Assembly: GCA_035772405.1 (NCBI GenBank)
Contig: JAYKKM010000191.1
Coordinates: 1,579,501-1,643,500 of the forward strand
Direction of reading: 5' to 3'
From: Chrysogorgia sp. JL179-B06
Lineage: Eukaryota; Cnidaria; Anthozoa; Scleralcyonacea; Chrysogorgiidae
Length of the DNA stretch: 64,000 nucleotides
In this document: positions 1 to 14,445 of the stretch, piece by piece
Position numbering within the stretch: position 1 is the stretch's first letter
How the letters are laid out: each line of letters begins with the position of its first letter
The notes under the pieces: model-generated
Seen by the model: only the letters and a program-made list of their open reading frames with translations
Databases searched by the model: none
Told to the model about the DNA's origin: nothing
Position numbers and translations under genes: made by a program

Positions 1-344
1 GCCGATGTTGCAAAATATCGGCCAAATCCGATGTCCGATCCGATTAATCGGCTGACCTCTAATTTTTTTCATCAATAATATGGTGAATATTTACTCGAGT
101 AGGTTTTCTCTTCCATCCATATATGATTAACTATGTTCTATCTTAGAGCATTTTCAAATCAGGCACACGGCCTGATTTGAATATGACCGTGTAAAATAAT
201 GAAAGTACTGGGCGGATCTGCTTCAAGGTATCTGAAATAGCTAGCCTCCACCGTCTTTCGTGAGGCTGTTCTTTGTCTTTCAAGGTTTGTGGGCTACACG
301 TATGTGTTGAGAGGCCCACGCTTAACGCATGACGCGACACCCTG

Positions 345-1205
345 TATTCACACTAATTATGACACAATGTGCAGTATATATAGGCAAACGCTGACAAACA
401 CGCTTTACGTGACTCTGAAGATGACCGCCGCTGAGGCCGTCGAAACGTAGGACAACAACCTGAACGATCAACTTCACACATCTAATTACTTTCTTTTTTA
501 CATAATATGTGATTTACCAAATTGTCTTTCTTATTCAATTCCTGAGATGTTTACTAACGAAACTCATTTAACAATCTCTGGTAGCTCAATAGAAAACATT
601 TAACTTACCTTAAGTTAAAACTTGAAAATATTCACCAGTGGTTTATAGAAAATAAGTTTACTTTAAACATTGACAAAACGACTACATGTTAATTGGAACT
701 CTTCCTTTTCTAGACTGTTTGGTAACACGTGACAAGAACAAACTAAGGACTATATATAGCGTTTACAGAAAACCAACACACACTGATGGACGAATATTGC
801 TGGACGAATCATCTTACTGCCCAACGACAAAGCAACAACCATATAAAGACTTATAATTAACATATAATTGACATATAATTGACAAGACGAGCACAACTTA
901 TTTGCGATTCACCCGAAACTCTGCGCAACGAAAACGACCATCTTCGGCGCGTGTTTCGCAAAAACAACTACAATACTAACTTTATTGAACGGAACAGGGA
1001 ACAACAAGACCAACAGCAGTACAACCGTAACAACAGCAACAACACCATACATTAAAGGTACATCAGAGAATATTGCACGTATTTTACGACCTTACAACAT
1101 ACGTGTATCTCACAAAACCTATGACTACTTTGCGACATATACTGACTAACGCGCAAATGAGCTGTAAACTCATATCTAGACATAAAGTTAACTGACGACC
1201 CTCCT
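345..1205 (+). mobile_element. Penelope-like element fragment (reverse transcriptase end and linker)
   Basis: Broken plus-strand frames read like the C-terminal part of a Penelope-like reverse transcriptase. Near 755-790 the frame gives VYRKPTHTDGR, a hallmark of the RT thumb side. Near 880-985 it gives a long polar stretch (ICDSPETLRNENDHLRRVF). Near 1055-1110 it gives YIKGTSENIARILRPYNIR, the linker that precedes the GIY-YIG endonuclease in endonuclease-bearing Penelope elements, followed by HKPMTTLRHIL. Several stops interrupt the frame, so this is a dead fragment. The upstream part (345-480) resembles the ribozyme-bearing repeat of these elements. Confidence 0.65.
415..452 (+). ncRNA. Degenerate hammerhead-ribozyme-like motif
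   Basis: The core boxes CTGAAGA (fits CUGANGA) and GAAAC are separated by a stem of GAC/GTC and GCC/GGC pairs around a short loop. Helix I is poor, so the motif is probably inactive. Hammerhead motifs are known in the long repeats of Penelope-like elements, which fits the neighbouring RT remnants. Confidence 0.35.
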
Positions 1206-1599
1206 TCTTACAAGATGTGTGAACGGTATACATAACGATGTTTAATTCCAGCACGCAATTAATTTCAAATTGACCGTCGCTTGCATGTCCAGAGAGCCAA
1301 AATAAGATTGTTTATCCTATTGAGGAATAAATGGAGGAGAACCAAATATTGAAACGAAAATAAACGCAGATGCATTAGTTCACGACACTATACCCCTTAA
1401 ATTAAATTACGTGAAGATGGAGGGCTTGAGAAACATAGTCAGTGTGGTGTATCTAAAGAAGGCGTTCGCCGCAGTAATCCGCAAAATATACACAAAATAG
1501 ACACATTTTAATCGAAATTAAAATATCAATTAGGAACGACACACAAGTCTCACTGATTTCCCAAGTGAACTTCGGAGCAAGATAAAAATCTTCAAAAAA

Positions 1600-2010
1600 G
1601 TTGATTAACTGCTCTAAAAGGACACGTGAGCATGACGATGTTCCTAACAGTCATCGATAAATCTGCCGAAGAAATCAGACAAGGGACCTGTGTATCGTTC
1701 AAAGATCTGTTTTTCAACATAAGCAACAAATAAGTAATTAGCATAGATTGGACCCATTTTGGTGCCCATTGCTACACCACTTATTTGTTGATAATTTTCA
1801 CTGAGACTAACGAAAAATTGAAAAGGGTAAGCACTAGTTCTGCACAGTGGAGTGACGTGGATGTTGAGGGTTCTAACTGAGTGCGCTAATCAAAGAAAAA
1901 CTTCAGAGCTTCAAGACCATCATGATATGGAATGACGGTGTATAAGGACTTGACGTTCACAGTGAAAATGAATTTAATTTATTGGATCAATGGGCCCGGA
2001 GTTGGGAACA
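1600..2010 (-). mobile_element. Penelope-like reverse transcriptase fragment, minus strand
   Basis: Read on the minus strand, this stretch gives VNVKSLYTVIPYHDGLEALK, then AMGTKMGPIYANYLFVAYVE and a following RFIDD. These correspond to the RT motif with an aspartate before the SLYT-like box, the AMGT.MGP box and the catalytic DD box of Penelope-like reverse transcriptases. Stops and frame breaks occur between the boxes. It lies in the opposite orientation to the fragments on either side, so the locus is a rearranged nest of at least two insertions. Confidence 0.65.
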
Positions 2011-2047
2011 AACTTGAGACCTTACGGAAGAACAGATCTCTCAGAAT

Positions 2048-2830
2048 ATGCGAATAATCGAATATCCGAATCCCGCTACACATGCTTTTTTTCTCAATCC
2101 CACTACAGTTTTTACTGCCTACAAATTCGACCACACGATTCGTAATACTTTTTCATGCACGTCCACCAACATAATTTCTTGCATTTCTTGCGATAAATTC
2201 CCTAAAACATACGTCGGTAAAACTGAGCGACGCTATTCAGACTTCCTGAACATCTTAGTTCCGTGAGAAACAATGATGTTAACAAACCTGTATAGCCCGC
2301 CATTGCTCTAACCATTTGGTTTCAGACATGAAAGTCTGTGCCATCCTTCCCATCTCAGGTGGTAACGATAACCGCAAATGGCAAGAGAAGCGTCTCATTT
2401 TTAAACTTGGCACCACATATCCTCATGGTCTTAGCGAACGTTTTTCTTTTATTTAATTTCCTACAATTTTTTTTTGCTATTTTAGTTTGGGAGAAACTTT
2501 TTTATTATTAGCTCATGCACTTTCATTCCTTTTCAAGTTTTTGTTTCTCACCGCGGCTTTACTATCGCATAATCCCTTAAATATTAGACCTGTCATTTCT
2601 CGCTCTCCCTCAGTTTGTTTGCTGATCGACTGTAAAAAATAGCAAATGATTTACTTTTCCCATCTAATTAATTATTAGTTTGTTTGTCTCCCGTGCGTTT
2701 GATTGGCTACTTTCTACTTGTGACACCGTTTTGGCGTATATATAAGCCATATTTATTTTATTTCATCTCGTCTTACTCTGATGAAGGGCTCTGCTGGAAA
2801 CGTTAGTATTTCGTTACTAAAAATCTTGGC
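2048..2830 (+). mobile_element. Penelope-like GIY-YIG endonuclease fragment with 3' repeat
   Basis: The frame at 2130-2240 has a cysteine pair followed by YVGKTERRYSDFL, the shape of the GIY-YIG endonuclease core (YIGxTxRxLxxR) of Penelope-like elements. About 160 bases on, another frame reads FKLGTTYPHGLSERF, a typical end of the same endonuclease region. A TATA-like tatataagcc at about 2739 and a hammerhead-like motif at 2774 follow, as expected for the terminal repeat. The coding frame is broken by stops. Confidence 0.6.
2774..2808 (+). ncRNA. Candidate minimal hammerhead ribozyme of a Penelope-like element
   Basis: Canonical core CTGATGA and GAAA are separated by 12 bases. The flanks TACT (2774-2777) and AGTA (2805-2808) pair as helix I. 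Helix III would be only ACGT, so if active this is a very small type I fold. The placement just after a GIY-YIG fragment and a TATA-like box matches the known position of hammerheads in Penelope-like repeats. Confidence 0.45.
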
Positions 2831-3393
2831 AGAATTTACCACCTTTTAACTTTGCTATATATCCAAAATACTGTCTACGCAGCACTCTACAGTACTTCTT
2901 CACATAAAATAAAAAGATCTAATAAATAGCTGGGCCCTATATAGAGCAGTGTATCAAACAACTAGGTAAAGAAAGACTTTATGACTTTCACTTCTTGTCT
3001 GTTAAGGTAATTCCGCAGTTTTGCATTGCGCACATTTACTGCGCACGTCCAATAATCAGTGTTTTTATTGCCATTATGCGACACTTTCAAAAAATTCCGA
3101 CTATTTTAGGACAATTTCGTGCCAAATCTAACAATGGCCGCTTATGTACTGGTAGGGAAGAGTTATTAAGGGACTAAATCAATTTTTTTTGTGAGAACGG
3201 TTACACAAGTCTAGCTAGGGCTCCCTGTGCAAGTATGTTTGTAAACTACTTGATAATGCCGGTTTAAGGCCATAGTTCTTAAAGAAGGTCGGTGACCATA
3301 ATAATTTTTTTCTTTCTACAACTTAAAATATTTTACATTTTAGATATTTCTTTATGATAATAAACCCTGTTAGTTGTTTCTTATCCCCCAAAT
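2831..3393. other. No gene recognised
   Basis: AT-rich sequence with short stop-limited frames. I see no coding signal, RNA gene or repeat structure that I can support. Confidence 0.5.
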
Positions 3394-3626
3394 TAGATAC
3401 ATGTTGAGCTTACGCAGGGGCAGAGCTCACATTCTTACTGATATTTAATTAGATATATGTTGAGCTGACGAAGGGGCAGAGCTCACATTCTTACTGATAA
3501 CATTTAATTATATACATGTTGAGCTGACGCAGGGCTCACATCCTAACTGATGACATTTAATTTTAGATACATCTTGAGCTGACGCAGGGGCAGGGCTCAA
3601 ATTCTTACCATTGACATTTCATTTTA
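3394..3626. repeat. Minisatellite, four units of about 55-60 bp
   Basis: Four diverged head-to-tail units begin near 3394, 3449, 3507 and 3564. Each contains the core gttgagctgacgcagggg followed by gctcacattcttactgat. The third unit has an internal deletion. A looser fifth echo (cgcaggggcacggctta) is near 3686. Confidence 0.85.
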
Positions 3627-3790
3627 CTGTTCGTGCTCGTATGCATAGTCTTTATAGTCCAGCTATTTTGTTGTTCCACAAGCCAACGCAGGGGCACGGC
3701 TTATCGGGATGCAAGGACTTCTTATGTCTGTATGTTAAGGTTTGTCAAGTTGGGGTGGGGTGTGTCTCCTTTACCCCAAGGAAACTTGTG

Positions 3791-4427
3791 GCGTTTGTAA
3801 TACCAACCTTTACTGTGCTAGCTGTTATAAATACGTTTCTTAATATTTTCTCATATGAATTGTTGTATAATTATTTAAAAGATTAAATGCGGCCATGTGC
3901 TGATAATTATGCACATAGTCAATTTTTTCCCAAATGGTCTCTGTCTTATTATGTTATTATAGCACAGAAAACAGAGCTCAACTTGACAAACAATTCGCTG
4001 CATGGAGTTAAATACAAGGAAGCGATAAAGGGATTATTGGCATACCAATAAAGTTTTTATTGCTTGCGCCGTTAAATTAATTATTTAGATTATTCGTAAC
4101 GTGATATTTGCGCGAGAAAATTTAATGTTGCAGTCACATGAGTGCAATGCGCGAGAAAACGAGGTATATTGTAGTATTTGTTGTGGGCGTTTGTAATACC
4201 CCACCTTTACTGTGCTAGCAGTTATAAATACGTTTCTTAATATTTTCTCATATTAATTATTGTACAATTCTTTAAAAGATTAAATGCGGCTATGTGCTGA
4301 TAATTAAGCACATAGCCAATTTTTTCCCAAATGGTCTCTGTTTTATTATATTATTATAGCACAGAAAACAGAGCTCAACTTGACAAACAATTCGCAGCAT
4401 GGAGTTAAATACAAGGAAGCGATAAAA
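3791..4427. repeat. Direct duplication of about 240 bp
   Basis: The segment 3791-4029 recurs at 4187-4427 with only scattered substitutions. Both copies start gcgtttgtaatacc and end acaaggaagcgataaa. They are separated by about 157 bp that contains a short inverted sequence (ggcataccaataaag). Similar copies in direct orientation suggest a tandem segmental duplication or two insertions of a short nonautonomous element. Confidence 0.85.
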
Positions 4428-5718
4428 ATAATTATCTTATAAAAAGTTGTGCAATGCAGTTTCTACTCAACTCGTAACTTGGTCATAATGACGTCACCAT
4501 ACTTGAGTAAGAGGTGATCTGCGATATGTCATATCTTCTAAACAAGGTCGGTGACCCCAACTTCTTTTTTGGTTTTAATATAAGTATATATATAAGTAAG
4601 GAATTACCTTAATTAACTGCTCACAATCGCTAATTGGTCAAGTCCAACAAAGTTATTTATGTTCTGTTTTTAGAATTGAAAATGTAGATTAACAGCGGTA
4701 TTTCCATTGCAAAACATACTTCTAGAGGTTACACTACCTTAGTAGCAAGGCACTCGAGAGAGAAAACCCAGGTATGTATTTGGTTCGAATACCACACTAG
4801 CACGAATAGTAGTAGGGAAAGGCGTGACGTATATCTCGTTAGTCATAACGTGTGCGTATTAGTTTCTGATTTATGTTACTTGCGATATCATGTACAGCGA
4901 TAAAAGCATGCAATAATATCTCGGCTTGATATCTATTATGTTACAACAAAACACAATTATTATAATATATATTGTAAAACACAATATTAATTTATTATTG
5001 ATATATGCCTTACATCATGATTGAGTTGTCCGTGTATCCGGAAAGGAAGAGAGGCATCGCAATTAAATTCTTAGAATCACAGTTAACTCCCTTTCCTGCA
5101 TCCCATGGGTTGAAATAAAACTCTTTGTACGGACATAGTTTTGAAATATTAGCACCTGAAAAATTTTGTCAGTTATAATTAATGTTTAATTATGGTAATT
5201 ACCATAACGAATGTAAGGTATTTCACATTTTGACTATTTCATCCGATAATTGGTAACCACGGATACCAAATACTATAGGCATTTAATAACTAAATTTATT
5301 ACCATATTCATTCGACTTCGTCAGACGTCCTTTTAAAATAACTAAGAAAAATGTCACAAATACTCTCCATTCCATCCTGAGGTATCTTGAATAAGATGAC
5401 TCTCCAGGCAACTGCAGAAAGCAAACACAATTAAGGCAAAATTAGAATATTAAAAAAATGGTTGTTTTAACGACATAGTTCGAATTCTCTAAATTTATTA
5501 CTAATGTTTGCATTTGTACAAGCTATCATTTGATTATCAGACTAAAAGTACGTATACGTCTCACTCGATAAATGTAATTTTTTTGAGGTCCGTAACTCAG
5601 GTCCGTAACTAAAATAGAGCCTTTTGAGTGGCTGAGTACGAGTACTGGTACGGACCTCTCGCAACTTTTCGCGCCAAAAATTGCAATTTTTTTGACTTTG
5701 CTCGAAAAAAATAAACAC
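4428..5718. other. No gene recognised
   Basis: AT-rich, with stops in all frames. At 5585-5650 there are repeated ggtccgtaact/ggtacggacct words related to the palindrome just downstream, but there is no coding signal or RNA gene. Confidence 0.5.
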
Positions 5719-5860
5719 GTTATTTACCGTTTTGGTCGGTCCGTACTGGAAAAATATTTTCCCTCAGTCTCAGATGCGGCCCTCGACCTTCGGTCTATGC
5801 CCGCTTCAGCGACTTCGGGAAAATATTTTTCCAGTACGGACCTCCCAGCCGGTAAATAAC
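5719..5860. repeat. Foldback palindrome (~142 bp) centred on a GC-richer loop
   Basis: The left arm 5719-5763 (gttatttaccg ... ccgtactggaaaaatatttt) pairs with the right arm 5817-5860. The loop contains cctcgaccttcggtct and cgcttcagcgacttcgg. It resembles in design, though not in arm sequence, the other hairpins of this window. A related inverted half element lies just upstream (5585-5660). Confidence 0.8.
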
Positions 5861-6239
5861 ATATATATATATACTACAACAATATCATCCTAATTAATAA
5901 GACACCAGCTATGCGTTAACTCGGGCTAGTTATGGGTTGGCGGCGTGGTATATGATGATAATAATCTTTAATCAGGGTACTCACGTCACCGAGGTGTTTT
6001 TCAGTGAGGCCCTCGCCTTGTTGTCCCCTCGCCTGGCGCGAATATATATATATGCATCAACGGCCGTCCGCGCGACATCGCAAAATTTGGTCCTGGTAGC
6101 TAGATACTCAGCATTTGAATTAATATTGAAATTGAAACCGTCACATGATTGCGAATGCAAAAATTGAAACGGTTCAAAGGGTTGTTTTTTTTCAAAAAGA
6201 GACATAGTTTTTTGAAGAAATAGAAATGCGAATCCGAAT

Positions 6240-6690
6240 ATGTATTTTGACTCGCTAATTCCAAATCTGTTTTCAGAATTGAAAACGGTTGTATATTGAT
6301 CGTGATAACGTTGAAAATAATATACGACGAAGTGACCAGCTTATAGCCGACTAATTTCTAAGCACATAAACCGTTTTTCGAAGGATATTCATGTTCTCGT
6401 AATATAGTAGACACGTATGTGATGTATTTTGACTCGCTAATTCCAAATCTGTTTTCAGAATTGAAAACGGTTAAATATTGATCGTGATAACGTTGAAAAT
6501 AATATACGACGAAGTGACCTGCTTATAGCCGACAATTTATAAGTACATACCGTTTTTACGAAGGGTACTCACGTTCTCCTAATATAGTAAACGCGTATGT
6601 TATGTATGTTGATTCGCTAATTCCAGTTTAAATCGGTTTAATATTGGCCGAGATAACATTCAAACATTTCTTCGACGAAACGGGCTTTTA
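6240..6690. repeat. Tandem repeat, three units of about 180 bp
   Basis: Units start at 6240, 6423 and 6603 with tgtattttgactcgctaatt (third unit diverged). Each unit continues with ttttcagaattgaaaacggt, a gataacgttgaaaa block and, in the first two units, tatagccgac. Confidence 0.85.
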
Positions 6691-7400
6691 ATGCAAATTG
6701 TGAATTTTTGCAAAACACAAATACACGGCCACGGCGTGCGAGGTCTGGGCACCATGGATGGGGAAATGCCATTGATGGAAATTCCCGTAGGGGGGGGGGG
6801 GGGGGGGGGGGGTGGATAGTAAAGGCGTGGGATAGATTATTGCGGATTCGTATTTCTAGTATTGTAATAACTCTTATATTTAGCATAGTAGTCACAGTAT
6901 AATAATAATAATAATAATAATAATAATGTTTACTATTTATATAGCGCAAATTAGCATGTTTATATGATCAAATGCGCTTTGCAACATCGACAATTTTATT
7001 TTTACATTCAGTACCTAGTACCCAGTACCCCAATCAATTAACCTTAGCTATTTATTTTTACAGTTTTTTTTTGTCATCATTAGTTTTCCTAACTATTTAT
7101 CCTAACCCGCCTGTCAACTATACTACTCACAGTAACTACTAAACTAGAAATACATATCCGCAATAACCCAATCACTCACTTTTTCTACCCCCCCCCCCCC
7201 CGAGACTTTCACCACCTGCGGGATTTTCCCCATCACTGTTCCCCAAACCTCGCACGCCGTGTTGTTTTGTAAAAACCCGGCCTGCGTTTCTTCGTAAAAA
7301 TGTTTGAACGTTATATCGCCCAACAATCGGTTTACCGATTTGAATTCTGAAAACAGATTTGGAATTACCGAGTCTAAATACATAACACACGTGTTCCATG
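6603..7400. repeat. Foldback structure with related arms
   Basis: The third 180-bp unit and what follows (6603-6812) recur inverted at about 7180-7400. Shared words include the reading of tcgcacgccgtg against cacggcgtgcgag, a poly-G tract at 6790-6812 against a poly-C tract at 7190-7201, and the diverged oligo containing ttctgaaaacagatttgg. The centre holds (TAA)n at 6901-6926 and a tatatagcgcaaatt ... aaatgcgctttgcaac inverted pair typical of short AGCGC-type foldback repeats. Confidence 0.75.
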
Positions 7401-8054
7401 TATGTTCCATCACTATATGTAAAATAATCAAATAAATCACTTTACCACGAGAAGCAGTTCATTCAACACGTGCAAGCCAAAGGGCATAGTTTCGAACACT
7501 GTTGCAAACATCCCTTTCACAACAAACTCGAAATTTTTACAAATTTTCAAATATAGAATCTTTCTCAAGAAAATCGTCGTAAATATTCAAAAAATGTTGA
7601 CTATGCCGTATTAAGTTTTTAAGATGTCAACAATATACAGTTGACCTTTAAGGGTGGTAAAGACGTAGCTTCTTGAACAAAAAATTTGATTGGTCGTTTT
7701 CCGACCTTTTTATCCAATCGGACACAGGAACCTAGCAAACACTCCGCTTGTCACAGCTCGAACTTCGGGATTTATGGTTAGGGTTCATTCGAAGATCTAA
7801 ATTGATCGTAAAGGCCGAGGTATAAATCTCTGTTGGTCGAGAGACTTGTTAGTATTAAAGTATAAGATGCTTCTTCATTACTCTGTTTAGTTCATTCCAG
7901 ATTATATTATTTAGCCAACATCGATTGTGCGCATGCGCTGCTCTTGGGTTGCCTACTGTCCCACATTCACATTGCCGTAGAGAGGCGAAGTGTATAATTA
8001 CAAAGGCGTTTCTTATATTATTAAAAGAAATAAGAGCTACCTTTTGATAATGCA
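7401..8054. other. No gene recognised
   Basis: Low-coding AT-rich sequence. Short frames only; no domain-like translation. Confidence 0.5.
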
Positions 8055-8600
8055 TAATACCATCATCGGAAGGATTCGGCGGCTAATCGGGAATAACATC
8101 ATGCCAATATGACGTAATGGTATCGGTTGGGGATTTAAAAGGATAATGACAGGTCCTACTGGTACACGAGCTAGGGTTAGGGATTCCTGGTTTAATGACG
8201 TAATCTGAATAAATAATTACTCAGTATGACGTAGTTGGAACCAGGGGGCTGGGTTCAGGAACACACGAATAAATAATGAGATTAGGGTTAGAGGTCCCAA
8301 AGGAGCCTGAGAAACATGACGTATGCATAAATAATAAGTTGAATATGAGGCGGCATCCCTTTGGTTCTGGAGTGGGGGTATCACTACTAATATCATCGTA
8401 AGGAGTCGGCGGCTAATCGGGAATGACATCGTACCAATATGACGTAATGAAATCGGAAAGTTCTCGGTTGGGAAATAAATAATTAGGGTTAAAAGGTCGT
8501 GTAGGTTCACGAGAAGTCATGACGTAATCCCAAAATTCGAAATGAATATTTAATGAGGCGGCATCCCTTTGGGGGCCAGATGGGGGTATTACTACTCACA
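8055..8600. repeat. Diverged tandem duplication, ~330-bp unit
   Basis: The block beginning with a catcatcggaaggattcggc-like word at 8063 recurs near 8391 (catcgtaaggagtcggc). Each copy has ggcggctaatcgggaat, ccaatatgacgtaatg and, at its end, gaggcggcatccctttgg with gggggtat.actact (8347-8385 and 8555-8597). The same gcggcatcccttt word occurs inverted at 10,363. Confidence 0.75.
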
Positions 8601-9521
8601 TCCAATATTAAATATGGAAATGCATGTTAATGTTGTTTTGAAAGTTGCATGGCTGGTGCATTTCCACACTGATGAGACAGTCTCGTCTCAGAACTTTTAA
8701 AATGCTATTTCACACATGAACAGAAATACTGTAAGAAGAAAATTTATGGTTTGTTGTTTCTGTCTCACTAAAAACACACTTTGTTTTTATGTGTGCTTGT
8801 GCTCATCTTATTGTGTGTTACACTTTTTTATTATACACTTTTATTCTCTGTTATACTTCTTATTGTGTTACATTTGATGAACAAAAAAAATTGAAAGTCC
8901 GTAGAAATGAGGGCAAAATATTTCATGACCCAGGGTTTACCCGAACCAGTATATCCATAAATAATGACCGGTCCCTAAATGAAGCGAGCATGCTCAAATT
9001 ATAAATGCACTAAAATTATAATTATGTTTCTGTTTCAAAATGTTGGTTTTGGGAAGAAATAATGTTTCTTCAAGCTGTTTAGCTTGTTACATCATAGTCT
9101 TCAATATGCCAAAGAGTTAAAGTATAGCCCTAGCCTGTACAAGCTAAAGTAGCCCGAGCTAACGCCTAGCGGGCGTTTTGTTCTTTAAAAAATCTCGTTT
9201 ATTTTTGTCCTGGAATTGTCCAATTCATGAATTAAACCTATCCTAGATAAAATAAACGGGATTTTTTAAAGAGGAGGAAGTTCTATACAGTGCTAACAAT
9301 TTTTTTACTGATGCAAATTTCTGTGTCCGGTACACGAAGTAAGAACCGCCGTTTATATCCAGTTTCTTACATATATTTTAACAGTCGTAGAGTTAGCGCA
9401 GTTTTCTTTCGTTTAAATGATCCCAGTGTGTTGGGAGAGGCCGAAGTAGAGTCTATTTAAAAGAGATTCGATTAACGATTAACGTTCGGAAAACAGAGAA
9501 GATCGACGAACCGGGGCCGAT
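8601..9521. other. No gene recognised; one inverted repeat
   Basis: Stops in all frames. The only structure is an inverted pair at 9183-9205 (ctttaaaaaatctcgttt) and 9249-9271 (aaacgggattttttaaag) around about 45 bases, with a following aggaggaagttct. Confidence 0.5.
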
Positions 9522-9529
9522 TTGGTCAC

Positions 9530-9655
9530 GATATGTGAACCTTATGCGTTCCGATGTCGTTCGGAACGCGTTCCGAACTCGTTTCGACCTCGTTCGGAAC
9601 GAGAATGGAACCCGTTCCGCACGCGTTCGGAACGGGTTCCGAACGCGTTTTTCGT
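9530..9655. repeat. Short palindromic tandem repeats, GTTCGGAACGCG type
   Basis: Nine or so degenerate copies of the self-complementary word cgttcggaacg / cgttccgaacg lie head to tail. They are GC-rich compared with their surroundings and sit immediately 5' of the LINE fragment. Their translation (repeats of RSER) is a by-product of the repeat. Confidence 0.75.
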
Positions 9656-10240
9656 TAGGCTAATTTTGAGCAGTACTGTACCCTTATTCGCTGATGACTC
9701 GAAGTGTTTTCAAGTTATTTTCAGCAATACTGACCATGATAAACTCCAGGCAGATCTTAATGCTCAGTATACAATTGGTCTAACACCTGGTGCTGAGAGT
9801 TGTTAGAACTCGTACAATTTGTGATCGTCAGTATTATTTGGGTTCTAAACACTGTCTGTTGTTCAGAGCGAGAAAGATCTTGGAGTGTGGCTTACTACTA
9901 CTCTCAAATGGAACACCCATACTGATCATGTAGATGCTAACGCCCAAAGGATGCTTGGTCTATTGTATCGGACTTCGAGAGACATCGATGATCACACCGT
10001 AAAGCGTTTACTCTATTCTACGTGGGTGAGGTCAACACTTGAATATGCTAGTCCAGTATGGTATCCATACAAGAAACGCAATATGAACAAAATTGAGCAG
10101 GTGCAGCGCCGTGCCTCTCTGCTTATTTTAGGTCATGAAGTGATTACAAGACCAGGCTTGAACAACTTCAGCTTCTTCCTCTGTACATGCGTAGGGAAAT
10201 CACAGATCTTGTCCTCCTTTTTAAAATGATTCACGGCTTA
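9656..10240 (+). pseudogene. LINE reverse transcriptase fragment (C-terminal half)
   Basis: The 5' part reads VPLFADDSKCFQVI, which matches the catalytic F/YADD box of non-LTR reverse transcriptases. After a frame break, 9885-10160 reads through the thumb region typical of LINE ORF2, with WNTHTDHV, LGLLYR, LLYSTWVRSTLEYASPVW and VQRRA. Such proteins normally have an APE endonuclease and the rest of the RT upstream, and none is present here. Frameshifts and stops show a dead, 5'-truncated copy. A CR1/L2/Jockey-like clade is likely; finer placement needs a tree. Confidence 0.75.
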
Positions 10241-10739
10241 AGTAGACATGCCACGTGGTTTCATTTCTTGGAGAAGTACGGGTCGTTGTCTGCGTAATAT
10301 CGATGACTTGACTCTTATAGTACCTTATGAGTAGATACCCCCCCCCCCATATACCGTAACAAAGGGATGCCGCCGTGCGCTGATTGGTCGAGAAACACAC
10401 GTCATGCTGAGCGTGACGAACACCGTGACGAACGGATATAGCGTGCAGGACGAACGCCAGTAATTTGCTATAATTATATAGCAAATATAGACTATATAAG
10501 CCAGGTGACTTTGTATAGTTGTTACTTTTCCTACAGTGTTCTATTCTTGTAGATTTTACAGTTTGCTGTCTTTGATAGTGTTTTCGCTTCTCCTGGAGAA
10601 TTAGATATAGCGTGACGAACGGAAGTAATTGGCGCTCACAATATAGGGAAGTTAGTTGCGGTATGCAAGTATGAATATAGAAATACGTATCGGCAATAAT
10701 CCCTCGCATTTTGTGTGAATAACATTTTAATATTTTAGT
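10241..10739. other. No gene recognised
   Basis: A poly-C tract at 10,339 is followed by repeated words (gtgacgaac, three or four times at 10,411-10,625). No coding region is supported. Confidence 0.5.
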
Positions 10740-13550
<2,811 letters not shown>

Positions 13551-13595
13551 AAAACGAGACGAAGTGAGTTAGACTCAAAAATCATCACACACGTT

Positions 13596-13847
13596 TCACA
13601 AAATATTTTTTCGAGTATTAGTGCGTAGAAGCCGCAACTCTCTTTTACGTCTGGTCATCCTTTTCCCGAGTACAGTACGTTTAAACCTCTCGTCTAGTTT
13701 CTTCCGCTCTAGACAACTATTAGCGAATAGTTGTCGTTTCATCTCTCTTACCTGGTAGATAAATTGGAGGTCTTCGTTTAGTCTCACTATCTTTTCCTCC
13801 ACTAACTTCTGACGTTCTACAATACTCTTCATGACTACAGTACTCAT
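13596..13847 (-). CDS. Small basic coiled-coil protein, unknown function
   Basis: An 83-aa ATG-started frame next to the left terminus of Polinton 1. The N-terminal half is helical and charged ([18 protein letters not shown]), compatible with a short coiled coil. The C-terminal half is very basic ([14 protein letters not shown]), which would suit nucleic-acid binding or a nucleolar signal. It is last in the minus-strand run that starts with the putative minor capsid gene. I do not recognise a family; a role as a virion core or accessory protein is inference. Confidence 0.5.
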   Translation of the reverse strand: MSTVVMKSIVERQKLVEEKIVRLNEDLQFIYQVREMKRQLFANSCLERKKLDERFKRTVLGKRMTRRKRELRLLRTNTRKNIL

Positions 13848-13896
13848 TAAGTTAGTATGTGCTCATGTCTTTAGGTCGTTTTGTAAGTTATTGTAA

Positions 13897-14445
13897 TTAG
13901 ATAGTACTGTCTCCTTCGTTCGGAGGTTCTCCCTCAGGGGTTTCCCCTCTAGCCATGTGACTTAGTACGTGTTTACTAGTTGTTAATCCACCTGATAACA
14001 ACCCTAAGTAAGGGAGGTAGGGGGATATATATGATATAATCTTCTCTACATCTCTTTTAAGTAGTTGATCAGTGATCAACTCTTTTTCGAGCTTTTCAGG
14101 TGATTCAATAGCGTTGAACCCTCCTAACGCGTGGGCGAACTTACTTATTAAAAGATCACATAGGAACGCGTTCGCTTTCTCCATTCTTTTTACCTCCCAT
14201 TCTTCATAGATCTTGTTGATAACTTTAGATGAGGCCTTTTTGATGTAGGCGACGGATTGGTCTATCTCACCGTCTTCTGAGAGTCTTTTTAGTTCGTTTC
14301 GTTTATTGTCTACATCAGTTTGCGGAGTGTCGTCAACTTATGGTGTATCGATTTGTGGTTCGTCGATAACTTCCTGTTCTGCTTCTTGTATGTCTTCGAT
14401 GAGTTCGTCAATTGTCTCAGGATTTTTTGTCTTACGTCTTGGCAT
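13897..14445 (-). pseudogene. Unknown Polinton protein with GLLSGG motif, one in-frame stop
   Basis: The frame starts at an ATG overlapping the end of the ATPase gene (14-base overlap) and runs about 182 codons, broken by one TAA at 14,338-14,340. The N-terminal part is acidic (IDELIEDIQEAEQEV). The C-terminal part has a hydrophobic turn, YLPYLGLLSGGLTTSKHV, shared with a Polinton 2 gene (YVPFLGLLSGGITTSKHV at about 59,900). Conservation between two diverged elements argues that it is a real gene. From 14,184 an internal ATG could still give a 95-aa product. A tataatatag box lies just 5' of the ATG. Function unknown; possibly a membrane-associated virion protein. Confidence 0.6.
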
